Origin: CAYOBW01 sp964402115
Lineage (GTDB): Bacteria > Verrucomicrobiota > Kiritimatiellia > UBA8416 > CAYOBW01
Assembly: GCA_964402115.1 (NCBI GenBank)
Contig: CAYOBW010000001.1
Span: forward strand, 40,794-104,793
Direction: 5' to 3'
DNA: 64,000 nucleotides
Part shown: one piece after another, positions 50,647 through 59,346 of the stretch
Layout: every line of letters starts with the position of its first letter
Numbering within the stretch: position 1 is the first letter of the stretch
The notes under the pieces: generated by a model
What the model saw: the letters and a program-made list of their open reading frames with translations, nothing else
What the model was told of the DNA's origin: nothing
Database searches by the model: none
Program-made: the position numbers and the translations under genes

Positions 50647-51612
50647 TCAAGGCTTGGCCGGCGCGGGTTGTGCCGCCGGTTGCGGCGCCGGCGGTGTGGC
50701 GGCTTGTTTCTGACGGCGCTCCATGAGCTGCACGATCCGTTCACCCTCGGCGCGATCGGCGTCGGTCTTGGCGTTTGCCGCGTTCTTGCGCGCCAGGGCC
50801 AGGCCCTCTTCCGGCTTGCCGCCCTCGAAAGCCAGCACGCTGCGCACCAGCACGATGCGGAAATGGTCGGCGCCCACGCTCTTCGCGGCCTGGGTCAGGG
50901 CCTGCTCGGCCAGCGCCGGGTCGCGCTTCGGGTTGCGGGGGTTGCCGGCCACGGTCATGGCGAGGTCGCACAGCAGTTCCACGTCGTCACCCGCGTCCTT
51001 GATTAGCTGCGCGGCGAGTTCCGGCACGGTCGCGTCGTTCGCGAAGGACTTGCGGGCGAGGTCGGTGACCCGGTCGCGCAGCGCCATCCGCGTCCGTTCC
51101 CTGGCCAGGTCGTAGGTGCCGGCGAGGATGGCATCCAGAGCGCCTTCCAGCCCGGCCATGGGGTGCCCGTGCCAGAGGATCCGCTTGTCCTTGCCCACGA
51201 TGTAGGCGTGCGGAATGCCGCCAATGCCGAAGGCCTTCTGATACGCCGTGGCGGAGAGGTTGTTGCTGTCGCATGCCACAACGTAGTCCATCTGCGCACC
51301 CATGCCGGCCAGGAAATTGGTGACCGTGGCCAGGGGTTCGCCGCTGATGCCGACGATCGTCACGCCGCGTTCCCTGTACTTCTGCTGCACCGCCGTCAGG
51401 TGCGGAATGCTCTTGCGGCAGGGGGGGCACCACGTCGCCCAGAACTCGACGACGTAGACCTGCTTCCCGTCCGTCACGTCAACCGGCCCGCCCTTGACCC
51501 ACGTGCCGATGTTCAGCGGGGTGGCCGCCTCGCCAAGTTCGGCGGCCCGGACAGATCCGACCAGCAACAGCCCCGCCACCAGGGCGGCGTTACACGGCAG
51601 CATGCGTGACAT
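50647..51612 (-). CDS. TlpA-like thioredoxin-family protein
   Basis: A 321-residue secreted protein. ATG 51612 is preferred because GAGGAG lies 7 bases upstream (within an alternative ATG at 51627). After the signal peptide (ending SVRAAE), residues 30-165 are a TlpA/ResA-like thioredoxin fold with redox motif WCPPC and the cis-Pro segment GGIPHAY. The remainder (about 170-300) is helical and ends in a Pro/Ala/Gln-rich tail. It reduces disulfides, or delivers electrons for cytochrome maturation, in the periplasm. It starts 11 bp after the flotillin stop, so it is part of that operon. Confidence 0.88.
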   Translation of the reverse strand: MSRMLPCNAALVAGLLLVGSVRAAELGEAATPLNIGTWVKGGPVDVTDGKQVYVVEFWATWCPPCRKSIPHLTAVQQKYRERGVTIVGISGEPLATVTNFLAGMGAQMDYVVACDSNNLSATAYQKAFGIGGIPHAYIVGKDKRILWHGHPMAGLEGALDAILAGTYDLARERTRMALRDRVTDLARKSFANDATVPELAAQLIKDAGDDVELLCDLAMTVAGNPRNPKRDPALAEQALTQAAKSVGADHFRIVLVRSVLAFEGGKPEEGLALARKNAANAKTDADRAEGERIVQLMERRQKQAATPPAPQPAAQPAPAKP

Positions 51613-51623
51613 TGAATGACTCC

Positions 51624-53210
51624 TCATGTTGTTTGCTCATCCCCCGCGGCGGCGGGCTTCGCCGCCGCCGTCCCCGGCTTCTCCGGCTGCGCGGTCAGGC
51701 GGCCAAGGAATTCGGGCAGATCCAGCCCCACCTGGCGCGCCAGCTCGTGCATGGGGGGCAGGGCGCCCATGAGCTTCTTACCCAGTCCGGAGAGGCCGCC
51801 ATTTTCGCCGCCGCCATCCCAGACGATCACCTTCTGCAACGGCAGGTTGGAGATCGCCTTGGCCTGCACCGTGGCAATCTCCGTCAGCTTTTCGATCATC
51901 AGCAGCGTGGTAGCCAACTGCGGGTCGCCAGCCGCCTGGACCAGGTTGTGATACCCGGTGGCCTTGCCGTCGAGCACGGCCTGGGTGCCCTGGCCTTCGG
52001 CCGTCATTCTCGCCAGGGTCGCTTCGGCCTGTCCCTTGGCCAGCAGCACCGTTTGCTCCTTCTGCGCTTCGGCCGCGATCACGACGCGCTGACGCTCGGC
52101 CGCGGCGGGCACGACGACCTCGGCGTTCAGCCGCGACTGCTCGCGCATGGCGCGCGCATCCTCGGCCTTCTTCTGGGCCGTTTCCTGGGCGACGCGGATG
52201 GCGCCATCCGCCTCGCGCGAGGCGGTTTCACCGCGGTTACGCGCCTCTTCCTCGGCCACTTTCTGGTTTGCGCGGTAGCTGGCCTTCCTGGCGCCGGCAT
52301 CGGTTTCGGCGTTGACCGCCTCCGCGTCCAGCTTGGCGGTCTGCTGCCGGCGGCTGCGGTCGGCGTTGGCTTCGCCCACCTGCGCCTCGGCGTTGGCCGC
52401 CGCCACGAGCTGGCGCTTCTTGCGGTTCGCGTCCGCCTCGCCGATTTCCGCGTCCGCGTTGGCCGCCGCCACGGCCACGCGCTGATCGCGCTCGCGCTCG
52501 GCGACGCCCATGGCGCCCAGCTTCTCCTGCTCGGCCACGTCGATGTTGGCCTGGTTGATGGCTTCGGCCGCCGCCTTGCGGCCGATGGCCTTGATGTAGC
52601 CGGACTCGTCGTCGATGTCGCGGATGTTGACGTTGATCACCGCCAGGCCGATCTTCTCGAGCTCGACGGCCACGGCCTCGTTCACCTTCGCCATGAACGC
52701 CTGCCGGTCACGGTTGATGTCCTCGATCTTCATCGTGGCGATGACCGCGCGCATCTGGCCGATGATAATGTCCTGCGCCTGCGTCCGAATCTGTTCGCTG
52801 CCCTGTCCCAGGAGGCGCACGGCCGCGTTCTCCATGATGCCCGGCTGGTTGGAGACGGCCGCGGTTACGGTCGTGGGCACGGTGACGCGGATGTTCTCCT
52901 GCGAGAGGGCGTTCGCCAGGTCGATGGGCACGACGAAAGGCTCCAGGTCGAGGTAATCATAGGCCTGGAACAGGGGCCAGACGAAGGCCGCCCCGCCGTG
53001 GACGCACTTGGCCGCCCCGCTGCCGGTGCGGCCGTAGATGACGAGGATCTTGTTCGACGGACAGCGCCGGTAGCGCCTGGCGAAGACCATGAAAAGCACG
53101 ACGACGGTCACGCCCAGCAGCAACGCCATGCCCACCCCGGCTAAGCCCGTCCCGCCGTCCCGCCCGCTGCCGATGGCCGCCATGGTCATGAGACCCAGTA
53201 GACCGCTCAC
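51624..53210 (-). CDS. Flotillin (second flotillin of the window, FloT/YuaG type)
   Basis: A 528-residue protein. GTG 53210 is chosen: it overlaps the upstream stop as GTGA and has AGGGGG 6 bases before it. One N-terminal membrane segment (about 20-40) is followed by an SPFH domain (PSNKILVIYGRTGSGAAKCVHGGAAFVWPL, about 45-230) and a long Ala/Glu/Gln heptad region (about 235-410). The C-terminal segment is helical (LLMIEKLTEIATVQAKAISN). The length and long coiled coil match classical flotillins, unlike the shorter FloA at 7344. It organises membrane microdomains. The upstream NfeD-like gene is its probable partner. Confidence 0.92.
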   Translation of the reverse strand: MSGLLGLMTMAAIGSGRDGGTGLAGVGMALLLGVTVVVLFMVFARRYRRCPSNKILVIYGRTGSGAAKCVHGGAAFVWPLFQAYDYLDLEPFVVPIDLANALSQENIRVTVPTTVTAAVSNQPGIMENAAVRLLGQGSEQIRTQAQDIIIGQMRAVIATMKIEDINRDRQAFMAKVNEAVAVELEKIGLAVINVNIRDIDDESGYIKAIGRKAAAEAINQANIDVAEQEKLGAMGVAERERDQRVAVAAANADAEIGEADANRKKRQLVAAANAEAQVGEANADRSRRQQTAKLDAEAVNAETDAGARKASYRANQKVAEEEARNRGETASREADGAIRVAQETAQKKAEDARAMREQSRLNAEVVVPAAAERQRVVIAAEAQKEQTVLLAKGQAEATLARMTAEGQGTQAVLDGKATGYHNLVQAAGDPQLATTLLMIEKLTEIATVQAKAISNLPLQKVIVWDGGGENGGLSGLGKKLMGALPPMHELARQVGLDLPEFLGRLTAQPEKPGTAAAKPAAAGDEQTT

Positions 53211-53845
53211 TGTGCACCCCCTGTCTGGCTGCTGTCCGCCGTTTCCGGCCGCACCTCGATCATGTCCGCGCCGATCAGCCGTTCGACGCGTACCCTTGTC
53301 CCGGCCTTGAGCCCACCGCTGCCGGCCGCGCGCGCCTTCAGGTGGGTCATGACGCCACTGCACAACATGCGCACCTCGCCCTGGCCGCCGGTGGGAATAT
53401 CGAGATAGACCGTGCCCACGGCCCCCACGCAGGTGGCGAGCTTGAGGTTGCCCGTCTCGGTCATGCGCCGCATGCCGTGCACGATCCCCGCCACGGCCAG
53501 CATGCCGGCCAGGCCCCAGAGCAGGCCGTAGAGCGTGGCCCGGAGCGGGGCCGTGCCGCTGCTCATGTAAAGCGCGCCGGCCCAGGAGAAGAGCGTGAAG
53601 AAGGCGACCACGGAGCGGATGCTGATGAGCTTGAAGGCCATCACGGAGTCCTGGGCGTCGTCGGGCGTGTGGTGCGCGGCGCTGGGGTCCACGTGGGTGT
53701 CCACATCGAGGTCGTCCTGGCTGCCGAGGCCCATGAAGGCGCCAATCATCTGCCAGATGAAGAAGACGCCGAAGAAGGTCGCCGCGATGTAGAACCATTG
53801 ATTGACGGGCGCCAGAGTCTGCCACCACTGCGTGATCGCTGTCAT
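53207..53845 (-). CDS. NfeD/YuaF-like membrane protein, partner of second flotillin
   Basis: A 212-residue protein. It has a membrane segment near residues 17-38 (FYIAATFFGVFFIWQMIGAF), an acidic loop (QDDLDVDTHVDPS), and two more hydrophobic segments (about 70-120). The C-terminal ~70 residues are a soluble OB-fold-like domain (GAVGTVYLDIPTGGQGEVRM, GTRVRVERLIGADMIEVRP). This is the arrangement of YuaF-type NfeD proteins encoded beside FloT. Its TGA overlaps the flotillin GTG start, indicating translational coupling. Confidence 0.85.
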   Translation of the reverse strand: MTAITQWWQTLAPVNQWFYIAATFFGVFFIWQMIGAFMGLGSQDDLDVDTHVDPSAAHHTPDDAQDSVMAFKLISIRSVVAFFTLFSWAGALYMSSGTAPLRATLYGLLWGLAGMLAVAGIVHGMRRMTETGNLKLATCVGAVGTVYLDIPTGGQGEVRMLCSGVMTHLKARAAGSGGLKAGTRVRVERLIGADMIEVRPETADSSQTGGAQ

Positions 53846-53933
53846 AGCCGCTCCCCTCCCTTGGCGCGAAGCCTGCCTGCAACCGCCGTCAGTTTCGCAT
53901 GCCGCCGCGAAAACGCAAGTCAGATCCCGACAC

Positions 53934-54899
53934 TCAGATCCCGGCGCTGGGCTTGTTCTCCAGGCCGTCGGCCTTATGTCCGGCGCCAGCCTGCTCCCGG
54001 ATCAGCGGGTCGGGCTGCTGGTTGAGCACCTTCGAGCCCGCCGGGACCGAGTGGGTCAGCCATACGTTGCCGCCGATCACTGACCCGGCGCCGATGGACG
54101 TCTGGCCGCCGAGGATGGTTGCCCCGGCGTAGATCACGACGTTGTCCCCCACGTTCGGGTGGCGCTTCGTGCCTTTGATCAGGCGCCCCTGGGCGTCCTT
54201 CTCGAAGCTCAGCGCTCCCAGCGTGACGCCCTGGTAGAGCTTCACGTTACGGCCGATCTCGCAGGTCTCGCCGATCACGACGCCCGTGCCGTGGTCGATG
54301 AAGAATCCCGGTCCGATCTGGGCGCCCGGGTGGATGTCGATGCCGGTCTGCGAGTGGGCGTACTCGGACATGACGCGCGGCACGAGCGGCGTGCCCTTCT
54401 CGTAGAGCAGGTGGGCGATGCGGTGCACGGAGATGGCCAGCAGGCCCGGGTAGCACATCACCACTTCCATGGTGGACTGCGCGGCGGGATCGCCCTCGAA
54501 GGCGGCCACGATGTCGGCCTGCAGGGTCTCCTGCACGCGCGGCAACGATTGCAGGACGTGCGCCACGACGGCGTCGGCCTTCTCCCCGCACTTGTCGCAG
54601 TCGGCGCACGGGGTAACCGTGCACTGGTACTCGATGGCGTGGCGGACGATGCCGCCCAGCTCGTAGGCGATGTGGTGCAGCCGGCTCTTGACGTGCCGCA
54701 CGAGCTCCTCGCCGCGCGCCGGGTCGGAGCCGTGGCAGCCGGGGAACAGGACGGCGATCAGCTCCTTGAGGATCCGGATGGCTGTCTGCTGGCCGCTGAG
54801 GTTCAGGGCCTGCTCGCTATCGGCCTTGATCGGGCAGTGGCCGCACGCCGTGAGATGTCGCACGGCTTCGGCAATCAGCTGGTCGGTTGGTGTGGGCAT
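53934..54899 (-). CDS. cysE: Serine O-acetyltransferase
   Basis: A 321-residue protein. The N-terminal helical region (1-180) resembles the EpsC/SRPG_1-type long CysE. A left-handed beta-helix follows with hexapeptide repeats (HPGAQIGPGFFIDHGTGVVIGETCEIG), including the conserved His/Asp pair in FIDHGTG. It then has GTKRHPNVGDNVVIYAGATILG and a C-terminal tail. It acetylates L-serine with acetyl-CoA for cysteine synthesis. Residues ~95-107 contain a Cys cluster (CADCDKCGEKAD) unusual for the family. It begins 6 bp after the MetX-MetW gene, so sulfur amino-acid genes are grouped. Confidence 0.93.
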   Translation of the reverse strand: MPTPTDQLIAEAVRHLTACGHCPIKADSEQALNLSGQQTAIRILKELIAVLFPGCHGSDPARGEELVRHVKSRLHHIAYELGGIVRHAIEYQCTVTPCADCDKCGEKADAVVAHVLQSLPRVQETLQADIVAAFEGDPAAQSTMEVVMCYPGLLAISVHRIAHLLYEKGTPLVPRVMSEYAHSQTGIDIHPGAQIGPGFFIDHGTGVVIGETCEIGRNVKLYQGVTLGALSFEKDAQGRLIKGTKRHPNVGDNVVIYAGATILGGQTSIGAGSVIGGNVWLTHSVPAGSKVLNQQPDPLIREQAGAGHKADGLENKPSAGI

Positions 54900-54905
54900 G
54901 GGTTG

Positions 54906-56786
54906 CTACTCCTTCGCCACGCGCGCCAGGACCCGGTCCGCTCCCAGGTTCGTGGCGCCCAGGCGCACGAGCAGGTTGCTGACGGGCCCGGAGGGGAGGC
55001 AGCGCAGCTCGAGAATGCGGATGCGCTCCTCCCGGCACAGGGCGATGAAATCCTTGAGGGTGAAGAGATGGATGTTCGGCGTGTCGTACCACTCGAACGG
55101 CAGCAGCCGGTCCTTCGGCATCCGTCCATGGGCGAGGAGCGCCAGCCGCCGCGACCACTTGGCGAAATTGGGGAAGCTGACGATGCCCTCGCGCGCCACG
55201 CGCAGCAGCTCGCCCAGCACGAATCGGGGCTGGCGGACGACCTGCATGGTTTCGCTCAGGACGGCGTAGTCGTACGCGCCGTCCGGCAGCATCTGGAGCC
55301 CCGCTTCCATGTCCTCCTGGAAGACGGCATGGCCGCGGTCCAGCGCGTCAATGGCCTGGTTGAGGTCGATCTCGATGCCGATGCCGCGCACCTGGCGCCG
55401 GCGCGCAAGGTGCGTGAGCAGGGTGCCGTTGCCGCAGCCGAGGTCCAGGACGCGCGAGCCCGGCTTGACCCAGTCCACGATCAGGTCGTATTCGCGCGGG
55501 TAGGCGTTGCCGACCCGCACGGGCGCCGACGGTGGCGTATCCGCCGTGGGCATGCCCGGGTGCCAGAGGCGGAACCGCCGGCGGGGCGGATGCGCCGGCG
55601 CGCCGCCCTCGGGCGCGGCGTCGGCCGCGCCGTCGGGGCGCGTCCCCACCCACGGCAGGAAGGCCCGGACGACTTCGGTCAGATGGGCGATGTCCACGAG
55701 GAACGCGTCGTGGCCGTGCGGCGCGTAGAGCTTGCAGTAGGAAACGTGTTTGTCCGCGCGCAGCAGGGCGTTGGCCAGGTCGATCGACTGCTCGGGCGGG
55801 AATAGCCAGTCGGCGCTGAGCGCGACGATCAGCACCTTGGCCTGCACGGTCGCGAAGGCCTTCTCGAGCGTGCCGGCGCGCTCGGCAAGGTCGAACTCGT
55901 CCATGGCCCGCGTGATCGCCAGGTAGGAATTGGCGTCGAAGCGCTTGATGAACTTCGCACCCTGGTGGTCGAGGTAGCTCTCGACCTGGAAGCCCGTGCG
56001 CTGCGTCTGGCGCTCGCGGCCGAACTTGCGCGCCATGATCTCGGGGGAGAGGTATGTGATGTGCCCGATCATGCGGGCGTGGGCCAGCCCCCGCACCGGG
56101 CCCGGGCCTTCGGTGTAGTAATCGCCCTGCCGCCAGCCCGGGTCTTCGGTGATGGCCTTGCGGCCGACCACGTCGAAGGCGAGGGCCTGCGTGGAGAGGC
56201 TGGCGCCCGAGGCGATGCAGATGCAGTGCTCGACGCTCTCCGGAAACCGCACCGTCCACTCCAGCGCCTGCATGCCGCCCAGCGAGCCGCCGATGACCGC
56301 GGCCACGCGCGCGATGCCGAGGTGGCCGAGCAGGAGGCGGTGGACGTTCACGATGTCGCCCACCGTGATTTCCGGGAACGCCGCCCCGTAGGGCTGCCCC
56401 GTCGCCGGGTTCATCGAGGAGGGGCCCGTCGTGCCCTTGCAGCCGCCGAGGATGTTCGCGCAGACCACGAAGTAGACGTTCGTGTCCACGCCCTTGCCGG
56501 GCCCCACCATCTCCTCCCACCAGCCGCGCGAGGCGTCGCTCTCCGTGTGGTAGCCGGCCACATGCGCGTCGCCGGTGAGGGCGTGGCAGATGAAAACGGC
56601 GTTGTCGCGGCCGGGGCGCAGCGTGCCGTACGTCTCGTAGGCGACCTCCACCCCGGGCAGCACGCCGCCGCCTTCGAGGCGCAACCCCTCCGGCAGGTCG
56701 AGGCGCGCGATCTGCGTCTGCACGCGGCCCACGCTTTCGGGCGGCGGGAAGGGCGCGGCTGCCGGCGCTGTGGCGGCGGCGCTCAT
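54906..56786 (-). CDS. MetX-MetW fusion (homoserine O-acetyltransferase plus MetW)
   Basis: A 626-residue protein. Residues 20-378 are an alpha/beta-hydrolase of the MetX family: nucleophile Ser168 (IGGSLGGMQALEW), Asp326 (ALSADWLFPP) and His359 (APHGHDAF). The GGCKGTTGPSS and HALTGDAH segments are typical. A Pro/Ala-rich linker spans 379-420. Residues 425-626 are MetW, a class I methyltransferase-like domain (SRVLDLGCGNGTLL, YDYAVLSETMQVV, SFPNFAKW). In most bacteria metX and metW are separate adjacent genes, and MetW is known to assist MetX. It converts homoserine to O-acetylhomoserine for methionine synthesis. The start overlaps the cutA stop by 4 bp. Confidence 0.95.
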   Translation of the reverse strand: MSAAATAPAAAPFPPPESVGRVQTQIARLDLPEGLRLEGGGVLPGVEVAYETYGTLRPGRDNAVFICHALTGDAHVAGYHTESDASRGWWEEMVGPGKGVDTNVYFVVCANILGGCKGTTGPSSMNPATGQPYGAAFPEITVGDIVNVHRLLLGHLGIARVAAVIGGSLGGMQALEWTVRFPESVEHCICIASGASLSTQALAFDVVGRKAITEDPGWRQGDYYTEGPGPVRGLAHARMIGHITYLSPEIMARKFGRERQTQRTGFQVESYLDHQGAKFIKRFDANSYLAITRAMDEFDLAERAGTLEKAFATVQAKVLIVALSADWLFPPEQSIDLANALLRADKHVSYCKLYAPHGHDAFLVDIAHLTEVVRAFLPWVGTRPDGAADAAPEGGAPAHPPRRRFRLWHPGMPTADTPPSAPVRVGNAYPREYDLIVDWVKPGSRVLDLGCGNGTLLTHLARRRQVRGIGIEIDLNQAIDALDRGHAVFQEDMEAGLQMLPDGAYDYAVLSETMQVVRQPRFVLGELLRVAREGIVSFPNFAKWSRRLALLAHGRMPKDRLLPFEWYDTPNIHLFTLKDFIALCREERIRILELRCLPSGPVSNLLVRLGATNLGADRVLARVAKE

Positions 56787-57139
56787 GCTGGCTCCCCCGC
56801 CGCCGCGTCCGCGGTCTCCCGCTCGATCCAGGCCAGGTAGGGGGCGTGGCCCGCCGTCACCGGCAGCACGAGGATCTCGGGCACCTCGTAAGGGTGGTTG
56901 GCCTTGATGAAGGCCAGCAGCGCGGCGACCCGCGCCTGCTGCGTCTTGGCGGTCAGGCGGAACTCGGCGGCGGTTTCGATCCGTCCCTGCCAGTGGTACA
57001 CGCTCCGGATGGGGGTGGTCTGGACGCAGGCCGCCAGCCGCGCCGTGACGATGCGCCGGGCCAGCTCCTCCGCCCGATCCGCCCCGTCCAGCGTGGTTTC
57101 CACCACCGCGCAGCCACTCGTTGTGCGTTTGTCAGCCAT
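56783..57139 (-). CDS. cutA: CutA1-family divalent-cation tolerance protein
   Basis: A 118-residue protein of the normal length. It carries CutA motifs: VVETTLDGADRAEELARRIV, LAACVQTTPIRSVYHWQG (conserved Cys and Trp), EFRLTAKTQQARV, NHPYEVPEILVLPVTAGHAPYLAWI. It is a trimeric ferredoxin-like-fold cytoplasmic protein; despite the name, its biochemical role is not settled. Its stop overlaps the start of the MetX-MetW gene as ATGA, so it is the first gene of this operon. Confidence 0.95.
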   Translation of the reverse strand: MADKRTTSGCAVVETTLDGADRAEELARRIVTARLAACVQTTPIRSVYHWQGRIETAAEFRLTAKTQQARVAALLAFIKANHPYEVPEILVLPVTAGHAPYLAWIERETADAAAGEPA

Positions 57140-57311
57140 GGGTCCCCATCAACACCGAAGCATACGGCATCGTGAGCGGGTTGTCAGCATTTTGAATCCG
57201 CTTGACCATTTGCCGGGCGGGGGTGTTGACTGTGATGGGAAAATTCGAGGCAGGAGCAAGCTGCATGGCTTCCCCTGCCGCCTTCCGGTCGCTGCGGAAC
57301 AAGGAGATCAC

Positions 57312-59315
57312 ATGGGGGCGAAACGCGAGACCGTCAGACGTGCGCCAGCGGCGCCCGCCGCCGACACCTTGCCACCGTGCGCGTTTCAGGACCTGCTGCT
57401 GCGGCTGTCCACGCGCATGATCAACCTGCCCGTGGCGGAAACCGATGCTGCCATCCTGGAAACCCTCGCAGCCATGGGGCAGTTCGTGGCGGCCGACCGG
57501 GCCTACCTCATCACCTTCACGCCTGAGCGCGAGCATTGGATGCTCACCCACAAATGGACCGGACCCGGCGCCCCGGCGGGGCTGCCGATGTGTACACCCG
57601 TGCCGCTGAAAGCGTTCCCCTGGTCCGCCGGACTGATGGCGCAGGGGTTGCCCCTCGTGGTGAGCGGCCCCGCCGACTACCCGCCGGAAGGCGCCCCCGA
57701 GCAGGCCCTCTGTGCGCGGGAGGGGGTGCAGGCGTATCTCCAGGTGCCGCTTTCCGTCGCCGGACGCAGCCAGGGGTGCGCCGGCCTCTCGTGTCTGCGT
57801 CCCCGCCCGTGGCGCCCGTCCGAGGTGGCCTTGCTGCAACTCGGCGCCAACATGCTGGCTGGCCTGCTGGAGCGCGCCCGCGTCGCCCGCGAGCTGGCGG
57901 AGCGCGATGCCCGCCAGCGCGCGATCTTCCAGGCCGCCGACCAGGTGGGTTTTATCGTCACCGATACAGGCAAACCGGAGGCGCGCGTGGTGGAGTTCAG
58001 CCCCGGCGCCGAACGCCTGTTCGGTTTCACGTCCGCCGAGGTTGTCGGCCAATCGTTCCTGGGCCTGATTCCCGCCGATGGCCAGGATACGGCGCGGCGC
58101 ATCGCTGCCGCCATGCTGGACGGCGCACAGGGGTACCGGGGTCAGATCACGCTGGCGCGCAAGGATGGCACGCTGTTCCCGGCCCTGCTGGCCACCTACC
58201 TGCTGCACGACGGCGGCGGTTCCGTCACCGGGTTGCTGGGCGTTTGTCTCGACCTCTCCCGCGAGCAGCGGGAGCGCGCGCTGATGCAGACGCTGGTGGA
58301 CTCGGCCAGCGATCCCGCCCTGCTGCTCGATCGCGAGGGCCGGGTGCTGGCGGCCAACGAGACGCTGGCGCGGCGCATGGGGCGTGTGACCGCCGACCTC
58401 GTGGGCGTGCCGATCTTCGACACGTTTCCGCCCGAAGTGGCAGCCTGCCGCCACGCGGCGTTCGCACGCGTGCTGTCAACCGGCGAACCGCTCCGCCACC
58501 AGGATGCCAGCGGCAAACGGCACTACGATGTGCTGCTGACGCCGGTCAAGGGGCCGGACGGGCGCGTGAACGCCGTGGCTGTCTACGCCCGTGACATCAG
58601 CAGCCTCGTGCGCGCGGAGCAGGAGCTGCTGAACGTGCTCCAGCATGAGCGCCACCGTGTCGTGCACACGCTGCACGACTCCGTCGGCCAGCAGCTGGCC
58701 GGCACGCGGTTTCTCTGCGACGCGCTGGCGGCTCGCACGCGGACCGTGGCGCCGGACGTGGCCGAACAGGCGACCACGATCGCCGCGCTGATTACCGAGG
58801 CGATCCAGCAGGTGCGCGCCATCAACCGCGGGCTGTGCCCGGTGAGCCTTGACGAGCAGGGTCTGGCGGTGGCCTTGCAGAAGCTGGCCGAGGACGTGCA
58901 GCAGGTTTTCCATGTGCCGTGCCTGGTCCATACCGGAGCGCGCGAGACACCGGTGCGCGACGAGCGCATCGCCACGCAGCTCTACTTCATTGCCCACGAG
59001 CTGGTGCTGAACGCCGTCAGGCACGGCAAGCCCAAAGGGATTATCGTGGATGTGCGCGTTTACGCCGACAGTGGCGAGTTGCGGGTCACCGACGACGGCA
59101 CGGGGCTGCCGCCCGACTGGGATCAGCGCGACGGACTCGGCCTGCGGCTCGCCTTCCATCGGGCCGGCTTGATCTGCGCCCGCCTGAGCATTGTGCCGGG
59201 GCAGCCGCGGGGCACGGTTGCCACCTGCCGGTTTCCCCTCGACCTGCCGCTCTCGACGGAAACGCCCTGGGGGGTGCCCCTGGCGCTCTGGTTCGAAGCC
59301 GGGAAAGAGCGCTAA
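57312..59315 (+). CDS. Soluble GAF-PAS-PAS histidine kinase (NarL-type HisKA_3)
   Basis: A 667-residue protein from ATG 57312 (AAGGAG 5 bases upstream). No transmembrane segment is seen, so the sensor is cytoplasmic. GAF spans about 30-200, PAS1 about 205-330 (FIVTDTGKPEARVVEFSPGA), and PAS2 about 332-450 (ASDPALLLDREGRVLAANE). HisKA_3 follows with phospho-acceptor His455 in VVHTLHDSVGQQL, then HATPase_c near 560-650 (AHELVLNAVRHGKP, DDGTGLP, GLGLRLAFHRA). This kinase type normally pairs with NarL/FixJ regulators. None is adjacent, so it is an orphan here. It is divergent from cutA across 172 bp. Confidence 0.92.
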   Translation: MGAKRETVRRAPAAPAADTLPPCAFQDLLLRLSTRMINLPVAETDAAILETLAAMGQFVAADRAYLITFTPEREHWMLTHKWTGPGAPAGLPMCTPVPLKAFPWSAGLMAQGLPLVVSGPADYPPEGAPEQALCAREGVQAYLQVPLSVAGRSQGCAGLSCLRPRPWRPSEVALLQLGANMLAGLLERARVARELAERDARQRAIFQAADQVGFIVTDTGKPEARVVEFSPGAERLFGFTSAEVVGQSFLGLIPADGQDTARRIAAAMLDGAQGYRGQITLARKDGTLFPALLATYLLHDGGGSVTGLLGVCLDLSREQRERALMQTLVDSASDPALLLDREGRVLAANETLARRMGRVTADLVGVPIFDTFPPEVAACRHAAFARVLSTGEPLRHQDASGKRHYDVLLTPVKGPDGRVNAVAVYARDISSLVRAEQELLNVLQHERHRVVHTLHDSVGQQLAGTRFLCDALAARTRTVAPDVAEQATTIAALITEAIQQVRAINRGLCPVSLDEQGLAVALQKLAEDVQQVFHVPCLVHTGARETPVRDERIATQLYFIAHELVLNAVRHGKPKGIIVDVRVYADSGELRVTDDGTGLPPDWDQRDGLGLRLAFHRAGLICARLSIVPGQPRGTVATCRFPLDLPLSTETPWGVPLALWFEAGKER

Positions 59316-59346
59316 GGCCCGCACGTTTCGCGTGGGAGGAGGTCAG

